64,000 nucleotides of DNA from Podospora pseudocomata (lineage: Eukaryota > Ascomycota > Sordariomycetes > Sordariales > Podosporaceae): positions 1,674,001-1,738,000 of the forward strand of contig NC_085891.1 of assembly GCF_035222375.1 (NCBI RefSeq), written 5' to 3'. Position numbers and translations under genes: made by a program. Below are positions 10,291-20,525 of the stretch, piece by piece (position 1 is the first letter of the stretch; the number at the start of each line of letters is the position of its first letter). The notes beneath the pieces were generated by a model, which was not told the origin of the DNA, ran no database searches, and saw nothing but the letters and a program-made list of their open reading frames with translations.

Positions 10291-13200
10291 AAGTGTTGAG
10301 AAGTTTCCCCCACCGCCCGAAAAACGCGCACAAGACGCTGCCGTTTGCGGAGCTGTACAAGTCGTTGTTTAACCCGCTTATGGACTGCAAGCCCGGGTCG
10401 TCTGCTACTGCTGGTGCAGCAGCTGCTGCTGTCCCGGGGAAAACAAGATTTGGAAAGGCGAAGAAGAAGACGGGCGGGGTGAACTACCACGAACAGAGAA
10501 GGCACATCATCGAGCGGTTCATGAGCCGGTGGAGGAAGGAGGTGGGTGATGACTTCTACCCTGCCATGAGGTTGATCCTGCCTGACAAGGATCGGGACAG
10601 GGGGGTGTACGGGTTGAAGGAGAGCGGGATTGGGAAGATGCTGGTGAGGGTGATGAAGATTGGGAGGGATAGCGAGGATGGATATTCTTTGCTTCATTGG
10701 AAGCTTCCTGGGGGTGGTGGGGGGGGGAATCAGAAGTTTGGGGGGAAGGGGCAGACAGGAACGGCGGGGGATTTTGCGGGACGGGTGCTGGAGGTTGTTG
10801 GGAAGAGGGCTATGAGGGGGACGCCGGGGGGGTGGACGATTGGGGAGGTTAATGTTTTGTTGGATCGGTTGGCTGGGGCTAGTGGGGAGGGGGAGCAGCT
10901 GCCGATTTTTGAGGAGATTTACAGGAATTGCTGTGCGGAGGAGGTGATGTGGCTGGTGAGGATTATACTGAAGGATATGAGGGTGGGCGCGACGGAGAGG
11001 ACGTTTTTGGGGCTGTGGCATCCGGATGCGGAGGCGTTGTTTAGCGTTTCGAGTAGTTTGAGGAGGGTTTGCTGGGAGTTGTGGGATCCGGAGACGAGGT
11101 TGGAGCAGAAGGAAACCGGGGTGAGCTTGATGCAGTGTTTTCAGCCGCAACTGGCGCAGTTTCAGATGACGACGGGGTTTGGGAAGCTGGTGCAGAATCT
11201 GGGGGTTACCGAGGAGGAGAAGGAGTTTTGGATTGAGGAGAAGCTGGATGGGGAGAGGATGCAGATGCATATGAAGGAGGATGAGACGGTGCCCGGGGGG
11301 TTTAGGTTTGCGTTTTGGTCCAGGAAGGCAAAGGATTACACGTATTTGTATGGGGAGGGGTTGGAGGATGATAACTCGGCGTTGACGAGGCATTTGAAGA
11401 ATGCGTTTCATGACGGGGTGAGGGAGTTGGTTTTGGATGGAGAGATGATTACGTGGGATCCGGATATCGACAAGATTGTGCCGTTTGGCACGCTCAAGAC
11501 GGCGGCGCTGGATCAGCAGAAGAATCCGTTTCAGAACGGGCCTCGACCTCTGTATCGGGTCTTTGATATTCTTCTTCTGAACAAGAAGGCTCTGGCGGAC
11601 TACACCCTCCGGGACCGCCACGCTGCCCTAGAGGCAGCCGTCAGGGGCGAGCATCGCCGTCTCGAGATTCACCCCTACGAATCAGCCACAACACCAGACG
11701 CCATCGAGCCCTTCCTCCGCAGAGTCGTCGCCGAAGCCTCGGAAGGTCTCATCCTCAAGAACCCGCGCTCTCGCTACCAGCTCAACAGCCGCAACAACGA
11801 CTGGATCAAGGTCAAACCCGAGTACATGTCCGAGTATGGCGAGTCCCTCGACTGCGTCATCATCGGCGGCTACTTCGGCTCCGGCCGTCGCGGAGGCATC
11901 CTCTCCAGCTTCCTCTGCGGCGTTCGCGTCAGCGAGAACCACGTCAGGTCCGGCGCTGCCCTCACCAGAGAGAAGTGTTTGAGCTTTTGCAAAGTAGGCG
12001 GTGGCCTCAAAGCAGAAGACTACGCCGAGATCAGACACCACACCGAGGGCAAATGGCAAGACTGGCAAGCGAGCAACCCGCCCACGGACTACATCGAGCT
12101 CGCGGGAGGGAAAATGCAATACGAAAAACCAGATGTATGGATCCGACCTAGTGAGTCGGTTGTCATCTCCATCAAGGCAGCCTCCATCGCCCCCTCCGAC
12201 CAGTTCGCCATGGGCTGGACTCTACGCTTCCCTCGGTTCCGTAAGCTGAGACTGGACAAATCGTGGGACGAGGGCATGGACGCGAGCGATTTTGTTCTTC
12301 TCAAAGACAAAGTCAAGGAAGAAGAGAAGGAGCGAAAGGCGATGGAGATGGAGAGCAGAAAGCGCAAGCCAGCAAAGAGGTTGAAGAAGGAGTTGGTCAT
12401 CGCGGGGACGGATCCGAATGCTGCGCCGGTTGAGTTCGCCGAGGGGGGGGATAATATCAAGGCCGAACCGATGAGCCAGGTTGCGTTTCCCCCCCCTCAG
12501 GCTAGAAGGAAGTCTGACAACCAACTGTTCCAGGGACTGGACTTTTGTGTATTGTCCGAGGCAGTCAAACCCCGCAAGATGTCCAAGCCTGATCTGGAAA
12601 AGTTGATCAAGGAGCATGGAGGGAGGATTCATCAGCAAGTCGACAAGGGCGGGAACATGATCCTCCTCGCGGAGAAGAACGTCGTCCGGGTGGCGTCGTT
12701 GAAACGGGCCGGTGACGCGGATATTGTCAAGCCCAAATGGGTCTTTGACTGCCTTGCGCAGAATAATGGAGAGGGCTATCTCCTCCCGTTTGAGGAGGGG
12801 CACTTGTTTCATGCCACGGAGGAGATGGTGAAGTTGGCGGCGGAGAATACGGATCAGTATGGGGATTCGTATGTCAGGGATGTTACCCCTGATGAGCTGA
12901 GGGATATCATTGACGACATGCGCACCAAAGGGGGTGTTAAAGAGGAGGAGGATGCGTTTCATGATGAGAGGACGGGGGAGTTTGATGCTGAGCACTTTTT
13001 GGATCAGCTGGAGGAGCGAGGGAGGGGTTTGGAGGGGTTGAAGAGTTTCTTGTTTAGACGGTGTAGGGTTTACTTCCCTGTTGCGACGAAGGAGGAGGAG
13101 GAGGAGGAGAAGAGGGGGCCCTCGAGTACGGAGTTGAAGGCGGTGAAGCTGCAGAATGAGGTCAAGTTCGGGAACGGGACTGTGGTGGGGGGTCTGGATG

Positions 13201-13382
13201 ATAAGGAGATCACGCATGTGGTGGTGGTCGGGGATGGGGAGAAAGAGAGGAAGGAGTTGGCAGCGAGCGTGAGGTATGAGGTTAGTTCGAGGAGGCATGT
13301 GCCGAGGATTGTGACGGGGAGGTGGGTAGAGGATTGTGTGAAGGAGGGGACGTTGGTTGATGAAGAGGGATATGCCCCTTGA
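10110..13382 (+). CDS. lig4: DNA ligase IV
   Basis: Lig4 seals double-strand breaks in non-homologous end joining with its XRCC4/Lif1 partner. Exons are 10110..10222 and 10301..13382 (1064 residues). The single 78-nt intron begins GTACGT, contains a 30-nt T run and a GCTAAG branch-like site, and the frame demands a TTGAG acceptor. The join reads VDQQSFPHRPKNAHKTLPF. The adenylation motif IEEKLDGERMQMH places the nucleotidyl lysine at about 352. LVLDGEM and GLILKNPRSRY are further ligase motifs. BRCT1 spans about 780-865 and BRCT2 about 950-1064 (GRWVEDCVKEG). The linker between them (FEEGHLFHATEEMVK) is the expected XRCC4-binding zone. A basic KRKPAKRLKKE patch near 735 could be a nuclear signal. 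Confidence 0.95.
10258..10287 (+). repeat. T30 homopolymer inside the LIG4 intron
   Basis: Thirty consecutive T residues run from just after the donor region to the branch-like GCTAAG. This makes an extreme polypyrimidine tract in the only intron of LIG4. Such runs are prone to sequencing and replication slippage. Confidence 0.95.
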
Positions 13383-13720
13383 GATGGGAGCTGATCCTCA
13401 ATGAGTCTCGGTGGGGGCTTGTGTTTGTCATGGTGTTCTTGCAAAACTAGTATTAGACCTTTTAATCCAATGCTATTTCACAGCTTGATTTTTTCGTATA
13501 AGCTGAACAATGAGAAACCCAGACATAAGCCACATCATCCGCATCATATAGTATTAGCTCAGCCAGCAACACCCCCTTCCTTCATCCTTCATGCGATATC
13601 CAAATGCCCAATTTGATCATCAAACATCGCTCTGCCATAATCACTCGACCCGTCTCATTCTCAAGCTCGGAACAAGAAAAGCCTCTATCAAAACACGCGG
13701 CAGTAAATTACAGATACAGA

Positions 13721-13763
<43 letters not shown>

Positions 13764-14065
13764 TGGGTTTTTTGAAGTTTGAATAATGTACATGTAATCG
13801 GGTGAAGCATAAGGGGGGCTGGCCAGGGCGGTGGGAGTAATCATCTCAGCGGGAGTGTGTTGTTGAGAAAATTGTCATCAAACCACGACAGCCTGTCCTT
13901 CTGTACTGCCGGATGACAGTCACAGACGGGCATCTTGCGATGCCTGGCCAAATATAGCCAGCCCATATACCTCCCCCCTCACCCCCGACCTACCCTCTTA
14001 CCCCGCCCTCCCTCTCCATTTTTGATCGTCGTCATCTCTCATCCATCTCCCTCCCACCAAACCCC
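13383..14065. other. Convergent 3' region between LIG4 and TOM22
   Basis: The two genes converge here. The stretch holds a GT dinucleotide microsatellite (13724-13762) and C-rich sequence near 13965-14065. I see no coding sequence. Confidence 0.5.
13724..13762 (+). repeat. (GT)n microsatellite
   Basis: About 19 uninterrupted GT units lie in the LIG4-TOM22 convergent spacer. Alternating purine-pyrimidine sequence of this length can adopt Z-DNA and is usually polymorphic. Confidence 0.95.
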
Positions 14066-14646
14066 TCAAAGAGCAGCCTTAACCTGCTGCACCCCCCCAG
14101 CACCACCCCCAACCGCAGCCGCAACATCCCCCAGCATAGGATCCTTATTCCCGCCCTCTTGCCCAGGAGCTGTCATAATCTCCCCGCCCAGCTCCCTCAT
14201 CCTCTGCTCCGCCTCCATAGCCGCAAACTGCTGGTCCTCGCCGTACGCCAGAGCCCAGGGGACACCGACCAGTATCGCGCTCACGCTCAGCGCCCAGGCA
14301 GACCTCCCCGCAAAGGTCACGACAGATTTGATGGTCGAGGTGGTGGCCTCGTATTTGGCGTGCACCCAGGAGCGGGTGGTCGGGGGGATGATGTCTTTCA
14401 GGGCGGCGAGACGCTCGGCGAGGGTCTCGGCTGTGGGGTCGTAGTGGGAGTCGGTTGAGATTTCGGAGTCTGGACGACGACGAAGCGTCAGCGAGGGCAC
14501 GTGGGAGGGCGGAACCGGAGTGGGAAAGGGGACGGAATGGGAAAGGGGAAGAACAAACCAGTATCAGTGAAATCCTCCTCGTCCTCATCAGGCCCGACCT
14601 GGGCGTGCTGGAAGTGCTCGTCCTCTACTTCTGTGAGTTGGACCAT
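14066..14646 (-). CDS. tom22: Tom22, mitochondrial outer-membrane import receptor
   Basis: Tom22 is the central receptor and organiser of the TOM complex. It has an acidic cytosolic N-terminus, one membrane span and a short tail facing the intermembrane space. Exons are 14559..14646 and 14066..14469 (163 residues). The 89-nt intron joins FTDT to DSEIS, giving FTDTDSEIS as I recall in Neurospora Tom22. Residues 1-50 are strongly acidic ([11 protein letters not shown]). The span lies at about 86-106 ([20 protein letters not shown]) and keeps a proline within it, a feature of the family. The tail contains [19 protein letters not shown] and ends Gly/Ala-rich. Length fits the family (about 150-160). 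Confidence 0.9.
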
Positions 14647-15267
14647 TTTGGCTTTATGTGGTCTATATGCCTTGCTTGTAGGAAAGAGAGAGAAGTGTTT
14701 CGATTTATAGGTTTGCGCAAAGAAAGGTTGCGCAAAAGAGCCGTCGATTGGTTGCTTGTTGCTGTGGTGGTGGTTGATGATGGAATACAACAAATAAATT
14801 CAAGGCGGGCGGCGGAAGCGGGACCAAAAGCTTTCTCTGCCGACCTTCTTTTTCGCACCAAAAAAGCACCAAGGATATGACGGACTTGCTCTGCTTGAAA
14901 AGTTGATGGGCTAAGCCTATTTCGGACTGGGCAAAGAAAATGTGGGGTAGCGGCCAATTGGGTGTTGTGTTTTCTTTGGTGAAGCTCAGCAACGGTTTTG
15001 TTCTTCGAGGGAAAATCTGGATTCTCTTTAAAGGCTTGATATTGATTGCCTCCCTGTCATCATTTATTCGTTCAAAACGTCCTAAACTCATAAGGTATCA
15101 ATTACACTATTATTAACCATTATGTACCACCCCTACTTATCACCTCCGCTGTCTGATTATGCCCTTGCCCCTCCCAATCTCCCGTAAATACTTCGTCAAA
15201 AAAAGTATAGGCATTGCCAAAAACAAAACAAAAAAGCCAAAACGCTACTGAAGCCTATCCATTCACT
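14647..15267. promoter_or_regulatory. TOM22 promoter and NHA1 3' region
   Basis: NHA1 and TOM22 are both on the minus strand, so this 621-bp stretch carries the TOM22 promoter and leader and the NHA1 3' UTR. No other coding sequence is supported. Confidence 0.4.
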
Positions 15268-18261
15268 CTACCGGTTCACAGTCTCTTCTGCGAATCGGAT
15301 GCGAGGTTTCGGTGGAGGCACTCTAGGGGTATCATCATCCTCGCTGTCGCTCTCCTCCGGTTCACGAGACATTCCCAGAGCCGCCTCTCGTCTCCTCCGC
15401 TCCGCTGCCGTCTCAGCCACCTCCTCACCCGCCCGACTGCCGCTAGGAACACCACGCAAAGCTTCCAATCTCCTCTTCTTTTCCACCTCCGTCTCGGAAG
15501 CTTCCTTGCTCGATGGTCTTGATCCACCGCTAGATCCGCTCGACCGCTCTGGCCCAGGGGAAGTCGCCTGCGGCTTTGAGCTGGCCCCCGCCGCAGGAGA
15601 CGCCGAGTTCTTCCTGCTCGCCCCTGACTGACCCGGAGCCGAGACCTTGATCTGTGGCTGGGTATCGCGCTTAGCAACTGTCTTAAGTTCCTGCGACGCC
15701 GACGACTTGTCAACAACATCGCGGCGTGTGTTTTTGTCCAGCTTCTGCATCTCCACGAGGAAATCCTCCTTCGTCATGCGGCGACCGACTCCACCAACAG
15801 TGAACCGGATATGCTTGTCGTCCTTTTCATCTTCCTCTTCTTCCGGAGTCTTCTTCTTCGCAGATGCCTCGCCAGCCTGCGATCGTCCAAACGCAGCACT
15901 AGCCCACCTGCTGAGATTGGGCCTCTGTGAGTGACCCTGTGTTCCTTCTCCCGAAGGGCTTGCCTTGCCTTGATCGCCTTGAGACTTTGGCGTGGATAGG
16001 TCATACTTCTTGACGACCTCGCCGTCTTCGTTTTCAACAATAATCTGCCAGTGGTGTTAACTCTTGGTCTTGATGTCAGATCACGCAGGTAAACTTACAG
16101 TTGTACCATATTGGAAAGCACGGGCCGGCTCGCCCTTCCGAGCTGTTTTTTCCTTCTCCTTTCTCTTGGCGAGTTCTTCCTCTCGCCAGTTGGCCACCCG
16201 GTGCTTCAGGGCATTGTAGCTCCATCCCGAAGGTCCGGCCTCGGATTCCAACTTTGACTTCAGGTCCTTGGCATGTTCCGCAACGTTGTTACCGCTCTGC
16301 GATGGATGCACCGCCAGGACGTCGCCGTCAGCGTTCTCAATGATGATATTGTCACCTTCGTTGTACACTTCGATAGGATTGCGGTGCTCGTCTCCGGGAG
16401 TGCCCATGTTAGGCGAGCCAGCACGGGTAGAGTCGCCAGAAGCCTGATGATGTCGTTCATGCGGGGTGGGGGATCTCGCCGCACGCTCGTCCACGGGCGT
16501 GATCTGCATAGAGTCCTGTTGTGCGTCATGAGGTTGGGCAGGGCTTTGGGTTACAGGCGGGAGGGGTGTTTGTCCTTCACTCGGGGTGCGGCGTTGAGGG
16601 AAGATGGCTGATTGACTGATAGGTCCTCCTGGGCCAATTCCATCATCCCACATCTTTTTCCTCCGTTTCGCAGACCTGGACGACGGTCTACTGTTCTGAC
16701 GACTGCCGCTCTGCTTCTCGTTGTTTTCGTCTTCCCGTACACGACGCAAGAAGTTATTTGGATAGCCGATAGGTGGCAACGTTCCTGGAGGGTAATCCGG
16801 CATCTTGAGCTCTTCGCCATCTGTATCAGACATAGTTCTGGCTTGAGAGCGCGACGTTGATGTGATGCGAGGTAACCGCGACATCCAGGTAGGCCCATCC
16901 TCGTTGGCCTGTGTGTAAGACATGGTGATGCTGAGCGTGTTGATATGCTTGCCCAGAGTAAACACGGCAATCGAAGAGCCGTGCACAATGATGGAGGCAA
17001 CAACAAGGAATGCAACAATGGGCCAGACAACTCTGATCAAATCGTAATGAGGCGATCCAGGATCGGGAAGCTTGGTTAACGGGACTGGACTTTCCGATTC
17101 AAGCTCTGCCCGAGCCAGCATGGCCACAAAAACAGCACCCACACCAATGGGGCCAAAGTGGCCTGCAAAAAGCGCTTCACGCCACGTTTTGAGGTCGGGA
17201 ATAATAGGTTTGAGAGCCATCATGATAGGGATTCGTCGGAACAGAATGACGAATACGGCGAGCACTACCAGCCTCCAGGCGTAGAGTCCAATGGCGTGAT
17301 CGTTGAAATCTTTCCAGGGAATGATGGTTCCGAAGTAGATGAAGTAGGTCAAGTTGATCAGCAAATCGATAACGTTGGAGACGTGAGAGTCCTCGGTCTT
17401 TTGCGTAAACCAACCATCGTTTGAGAAGCCCACACCTGCTGCAAAGCCAACCAGCAAATCGTCGAGACCCAGGATACTGCCAGAGCCAGCAGCGAACAGC
17501 GCCAAAACGAAGTAAAATACCAAGAAGCTCTCCCTGTCGATCAGATCGTGCTTTTCTGCGTACTTGATGCCGTGGCGGGCCATATATCCGATGATGAAAC
17601 CGTAAATCGCACCAAAGATGCACTCATACAAGACGGTGTACAGGAACCAGTGCTTGAGAGCCACCTTGGCGTTCAGCTTGTCGTGAATCAGATATAATGC
17701 CAGGTAGACAAATGGGAAAGCCATGCCGTCGTTGCAGCCAGACTCTGCCGAGAGGAGATCTCTCAAATGCTTCGGCACCCTCTTGGCGAACTTGCCCTTG
17801 CCGACAACAGACGAGGCCAGAACTGGATCAGTAGCCGTGACACAGGCGGCCACCACCAGGCTTTCGATCCAGTTCAATGGTGGAACCAACCACATGATAA
17901 ACACACTCGTGATGAGCCAGCCGAAGAGCATGACCGGGATAAGCAGTAGGGTGACGGATTTCCAGTGTTTTTCCATGTAGAACTTGGGCAACTCGACGCC
18001 CACAGCGAAACATTGCACTACCAGAACGATTCGAGAAAACTCGATGGTGATGATATCGACGCTATCCCAGTCTTTCGTAGGATTTATGACATTGGCGACG
18101 TGAGGCCCAAAGATGATGCCGCATAGCGTAGCAACTGTGGCCTCGCCAATGTACATGCGCTCCTTGATGACGGAGGAGCATAGCATGAAAATGGTGGTGA
18201 AGCCTCCCAGAATGAGGTAAATCAGATGTGGACCTGTGACCGAGAGGTGATCCCAGACCAT
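15268..18261 (-). CDS. nha1: Nha1/Sod2-type plasma-membrane Na+(K+)/H+ antiporter
   Basis: This electroneutral or electrogenic antiporter expels Na+, Li+ or K+ in exchange for protons at the plasma membrane. Exons are 16099..18261 and 15268..16044 (979 residues). The 54-nt intron starts GTAAGT and ends GGCAG in phase 0. Residues 1-435 hold about 12 hydrophobic spans. ATDPVLASSVVGKG (143-156) and SAESGCNDGMAFP (171-183) contain the conserved transport-site Asp residues. The long hydrophilic C-terminus is of the Nha1 kind: IEVYNEGDNIIIENADGD, then AFQYGTT spliced to IIVENEDGEVVKKYD, and IRFTVGGVGRRMTKEDF near 800. The intron falls inside one of the conserved tail boxes, so the downstream open frame is not a separate gene. 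Length is close to yeast Nha1 (985). Confidence 0.92.
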
Positions 18262-20525
18262 CTTGAATGGCGGGTAGCCGACGACCGGCTAAAAGTCGAC
18301 CGGGAATTCGTGATGTCGGAGGTGATGAAGATGTAAACCTCCACTGTATAGCAGTGTTGTTGATGAATTTGTTGTAGAGAGCGAGGTGGACTCAATGACC
18401 TCAGCGGTTCATAAGTCACGAGCTGCCGAACAGACGCGGTTGTTGCTCGTCGTTTCTAGGACTGAGGCGGTTGGACTTGACTCGTCCAAGCACAGGCCAA
18501 AATATGAGCTAGGTCAAAAGAGCGAGTAACCTTGCGAGCCGATGGCTTGTCCGGCGCGTCTGGGGCGTCTTGTAGTAGGATGACAGAAGGTGTAAAAAAG
18601 AAAACAAAAAAAACTTTTCCTCTTTTCCTCGTTGCCTTGGCGGTACGGTCAAAGTCAATAGCCACGCTCGGAAGCTGGGAAAGAGGGTCCAGGTCCGGCC
18701 GACGAGGGATCGAAGGTTTGGAAGGAGCGTAATCAAGTCGAAAACGGCGACCAAACGTTGAGAGAGCGATCCAATGCGCCTTGGGGTATCGGTAAAAGTA
18801 TTTATGAACTGAAGAGAACGAACAGCACCCATGGCTTAGCTTTATAGTCTATCCAACCCAGAAGACACTTGCTCAAATCTTGGGGATAGCCTACCAGGAT
18901 CCTTGCCACGCAGCTTACTAGTGCCGGGTTGTGGTTATGGATGTGGCGGTTTGTTCTTTTTTGGTGGGCCCTCAAGGTTCCAACAAATCAACCACACTTC
19001 GGGAAATCGGCTACAAAGCTACCCTGTGTATGATGCCGCCCATCCCAGCTATCACAAGCTGCGGCATCTGCGTCATAGAAGCATTGAACAGTTACCAAAG
19101 GAGCCCAAGTTTTGGACATAAATAAAGAGAGAGCGGAATTCCCGATGCCCTTCAGCGAGTTTGATCTGGTGTAAGCCCGGAGTGTAACAACGGACCAGAT
19201 GTCGATTGCTTCTCATCCGAGATTTCGCTCGGGCGCATTCAAACTCACAAGTGGCTTACTCACAGCCCTACCCATACCAACCAAGTGTCTCAATCCCCCT
19301 CGATAACCCGCCGTTGACTGCTGTGTGACCTCCGTCCGCGGCGCCGCAGGCGGAAGACGATTTCGAAAGTTGCCAATTACAGAAACACCTGCATCCTAAG
19401 CGTCGGGCTCCAATTCCAGCAGGTTGGTGAGATGTCTCAGGATTTAGGCGAAGTCATTCGCATCCAGCAGCAGCCGAAGCTGCAGAATTCCGGTGACGGC
19501 TGGGCATCTCTGTCGTCGTCGTCGTGGAACCCTTTCCGCCAAGTTGTGCCCAGGGATGCCCAGCCCTCGCTCAACGAACCATCTTTCAGAAGAAAAGGCT
19601 TGAGTGGTCTTAGCTTTTGCTTGTCCACCGGCAAGCTCTTTTGCCAATGCTGAGCATGCTTGGCTCTTCCCTGCCTGCCAAGAACAAAGAACAGATCAAC
19701 AACTACAGAGCAAAAGATCACGAGAAGAACGAGATGATTTGCATGTAAATGCGGAAATGGCGGTGTCGGCACTGGTTGTAGTTGAATTCTGGAAGCAGGT
19801 CACAAGGTCATGGCTGGTGCGGAGAAAATCCAATTGTCCAACCACAACCATGATGTGGATGAATGTGCATGCACAGACCACATCTTATTATCCCGACGTT
19901 CTCAGACTTCAAACCCTCACTCACTGTTTCAAAAAATTTGTATGTACGGTTCTTGAGCCATTGCTTCCATTGGTGCATGTCTTGCCGTGATGGGTGTAAG
20001 AGAAATCCAGGTGTGAGAAGAAACATGTGGCTTCTAGTCTAGTAGAGCATGTTTGACTCAGTTTGCTATCACCATTGTTGGGGTCTGAATGTCATATTAC
20101 CGATGGGGGAATGGTGATTTGGGGCTGATGGAGCTGAATGATAAGGTGGAGCATTGAGGCTGATATCTTTGGACTTGAAGAATACGAACACTGGGCTTTG
20201 TGTACTCGGACTCTAATTGGAGAAGACGAGGGTTACCAGTGAAATAAGGGTTAGGGTAATAGTGCACAAGTTGGTTGTTGCGCAAACACAAGATTGTTCC
20301 CCTGGGTAAGTGGGGCCGGGCCCTGATCTCGTGCGCACGAGCAGCCCCCCGCGTTTGCAAGTCAGCGCTTTTCCAAGACGCGAAGCGCCAAAGCGAGACG
20401 CGCTCCGGAAAGAAAGGCTGATCCGCGTGCCTTCCATCCAATACCAAGCCCAAATGGAGCAGCCCCAGACATTTTGAACGTGGATTTTCAGACACGACTT
20501 TGCCCTGAGTGGCTTCGCTCTGTAT
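18262..20525. other. 2.3-kb divergent spacer between NHA1 and PIF1
   Basis: No convincing gene. It contains the promoters of NHA1 (left) and PIF1 (right). A telomere-like GGGTTAGGGT sits at 20248..20257, about 270 bp upstream of the PIF1 start. Short frames on both strands show no family features. Confidence 0.45.

Noticed and set aside
10059-11621. Long open frame antisense to LIG4
   Set aside because: Pro/Arg/Leu-rich sequence opposite G-rich codons of a clear DNA ligase IV; no independent support.
13724-13762. Tandem repeat considered as a CRISPR-like array
   Set aside because: It is a simple GT microsatellite with no spacers, in a eukaryotic genome.
15268-15777. Separate small gene downstream of NHA1
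   Set aside because: The frame is continuous through a phase-0 intron with NHA1 and carries conserved tail boxes of the antiporter.
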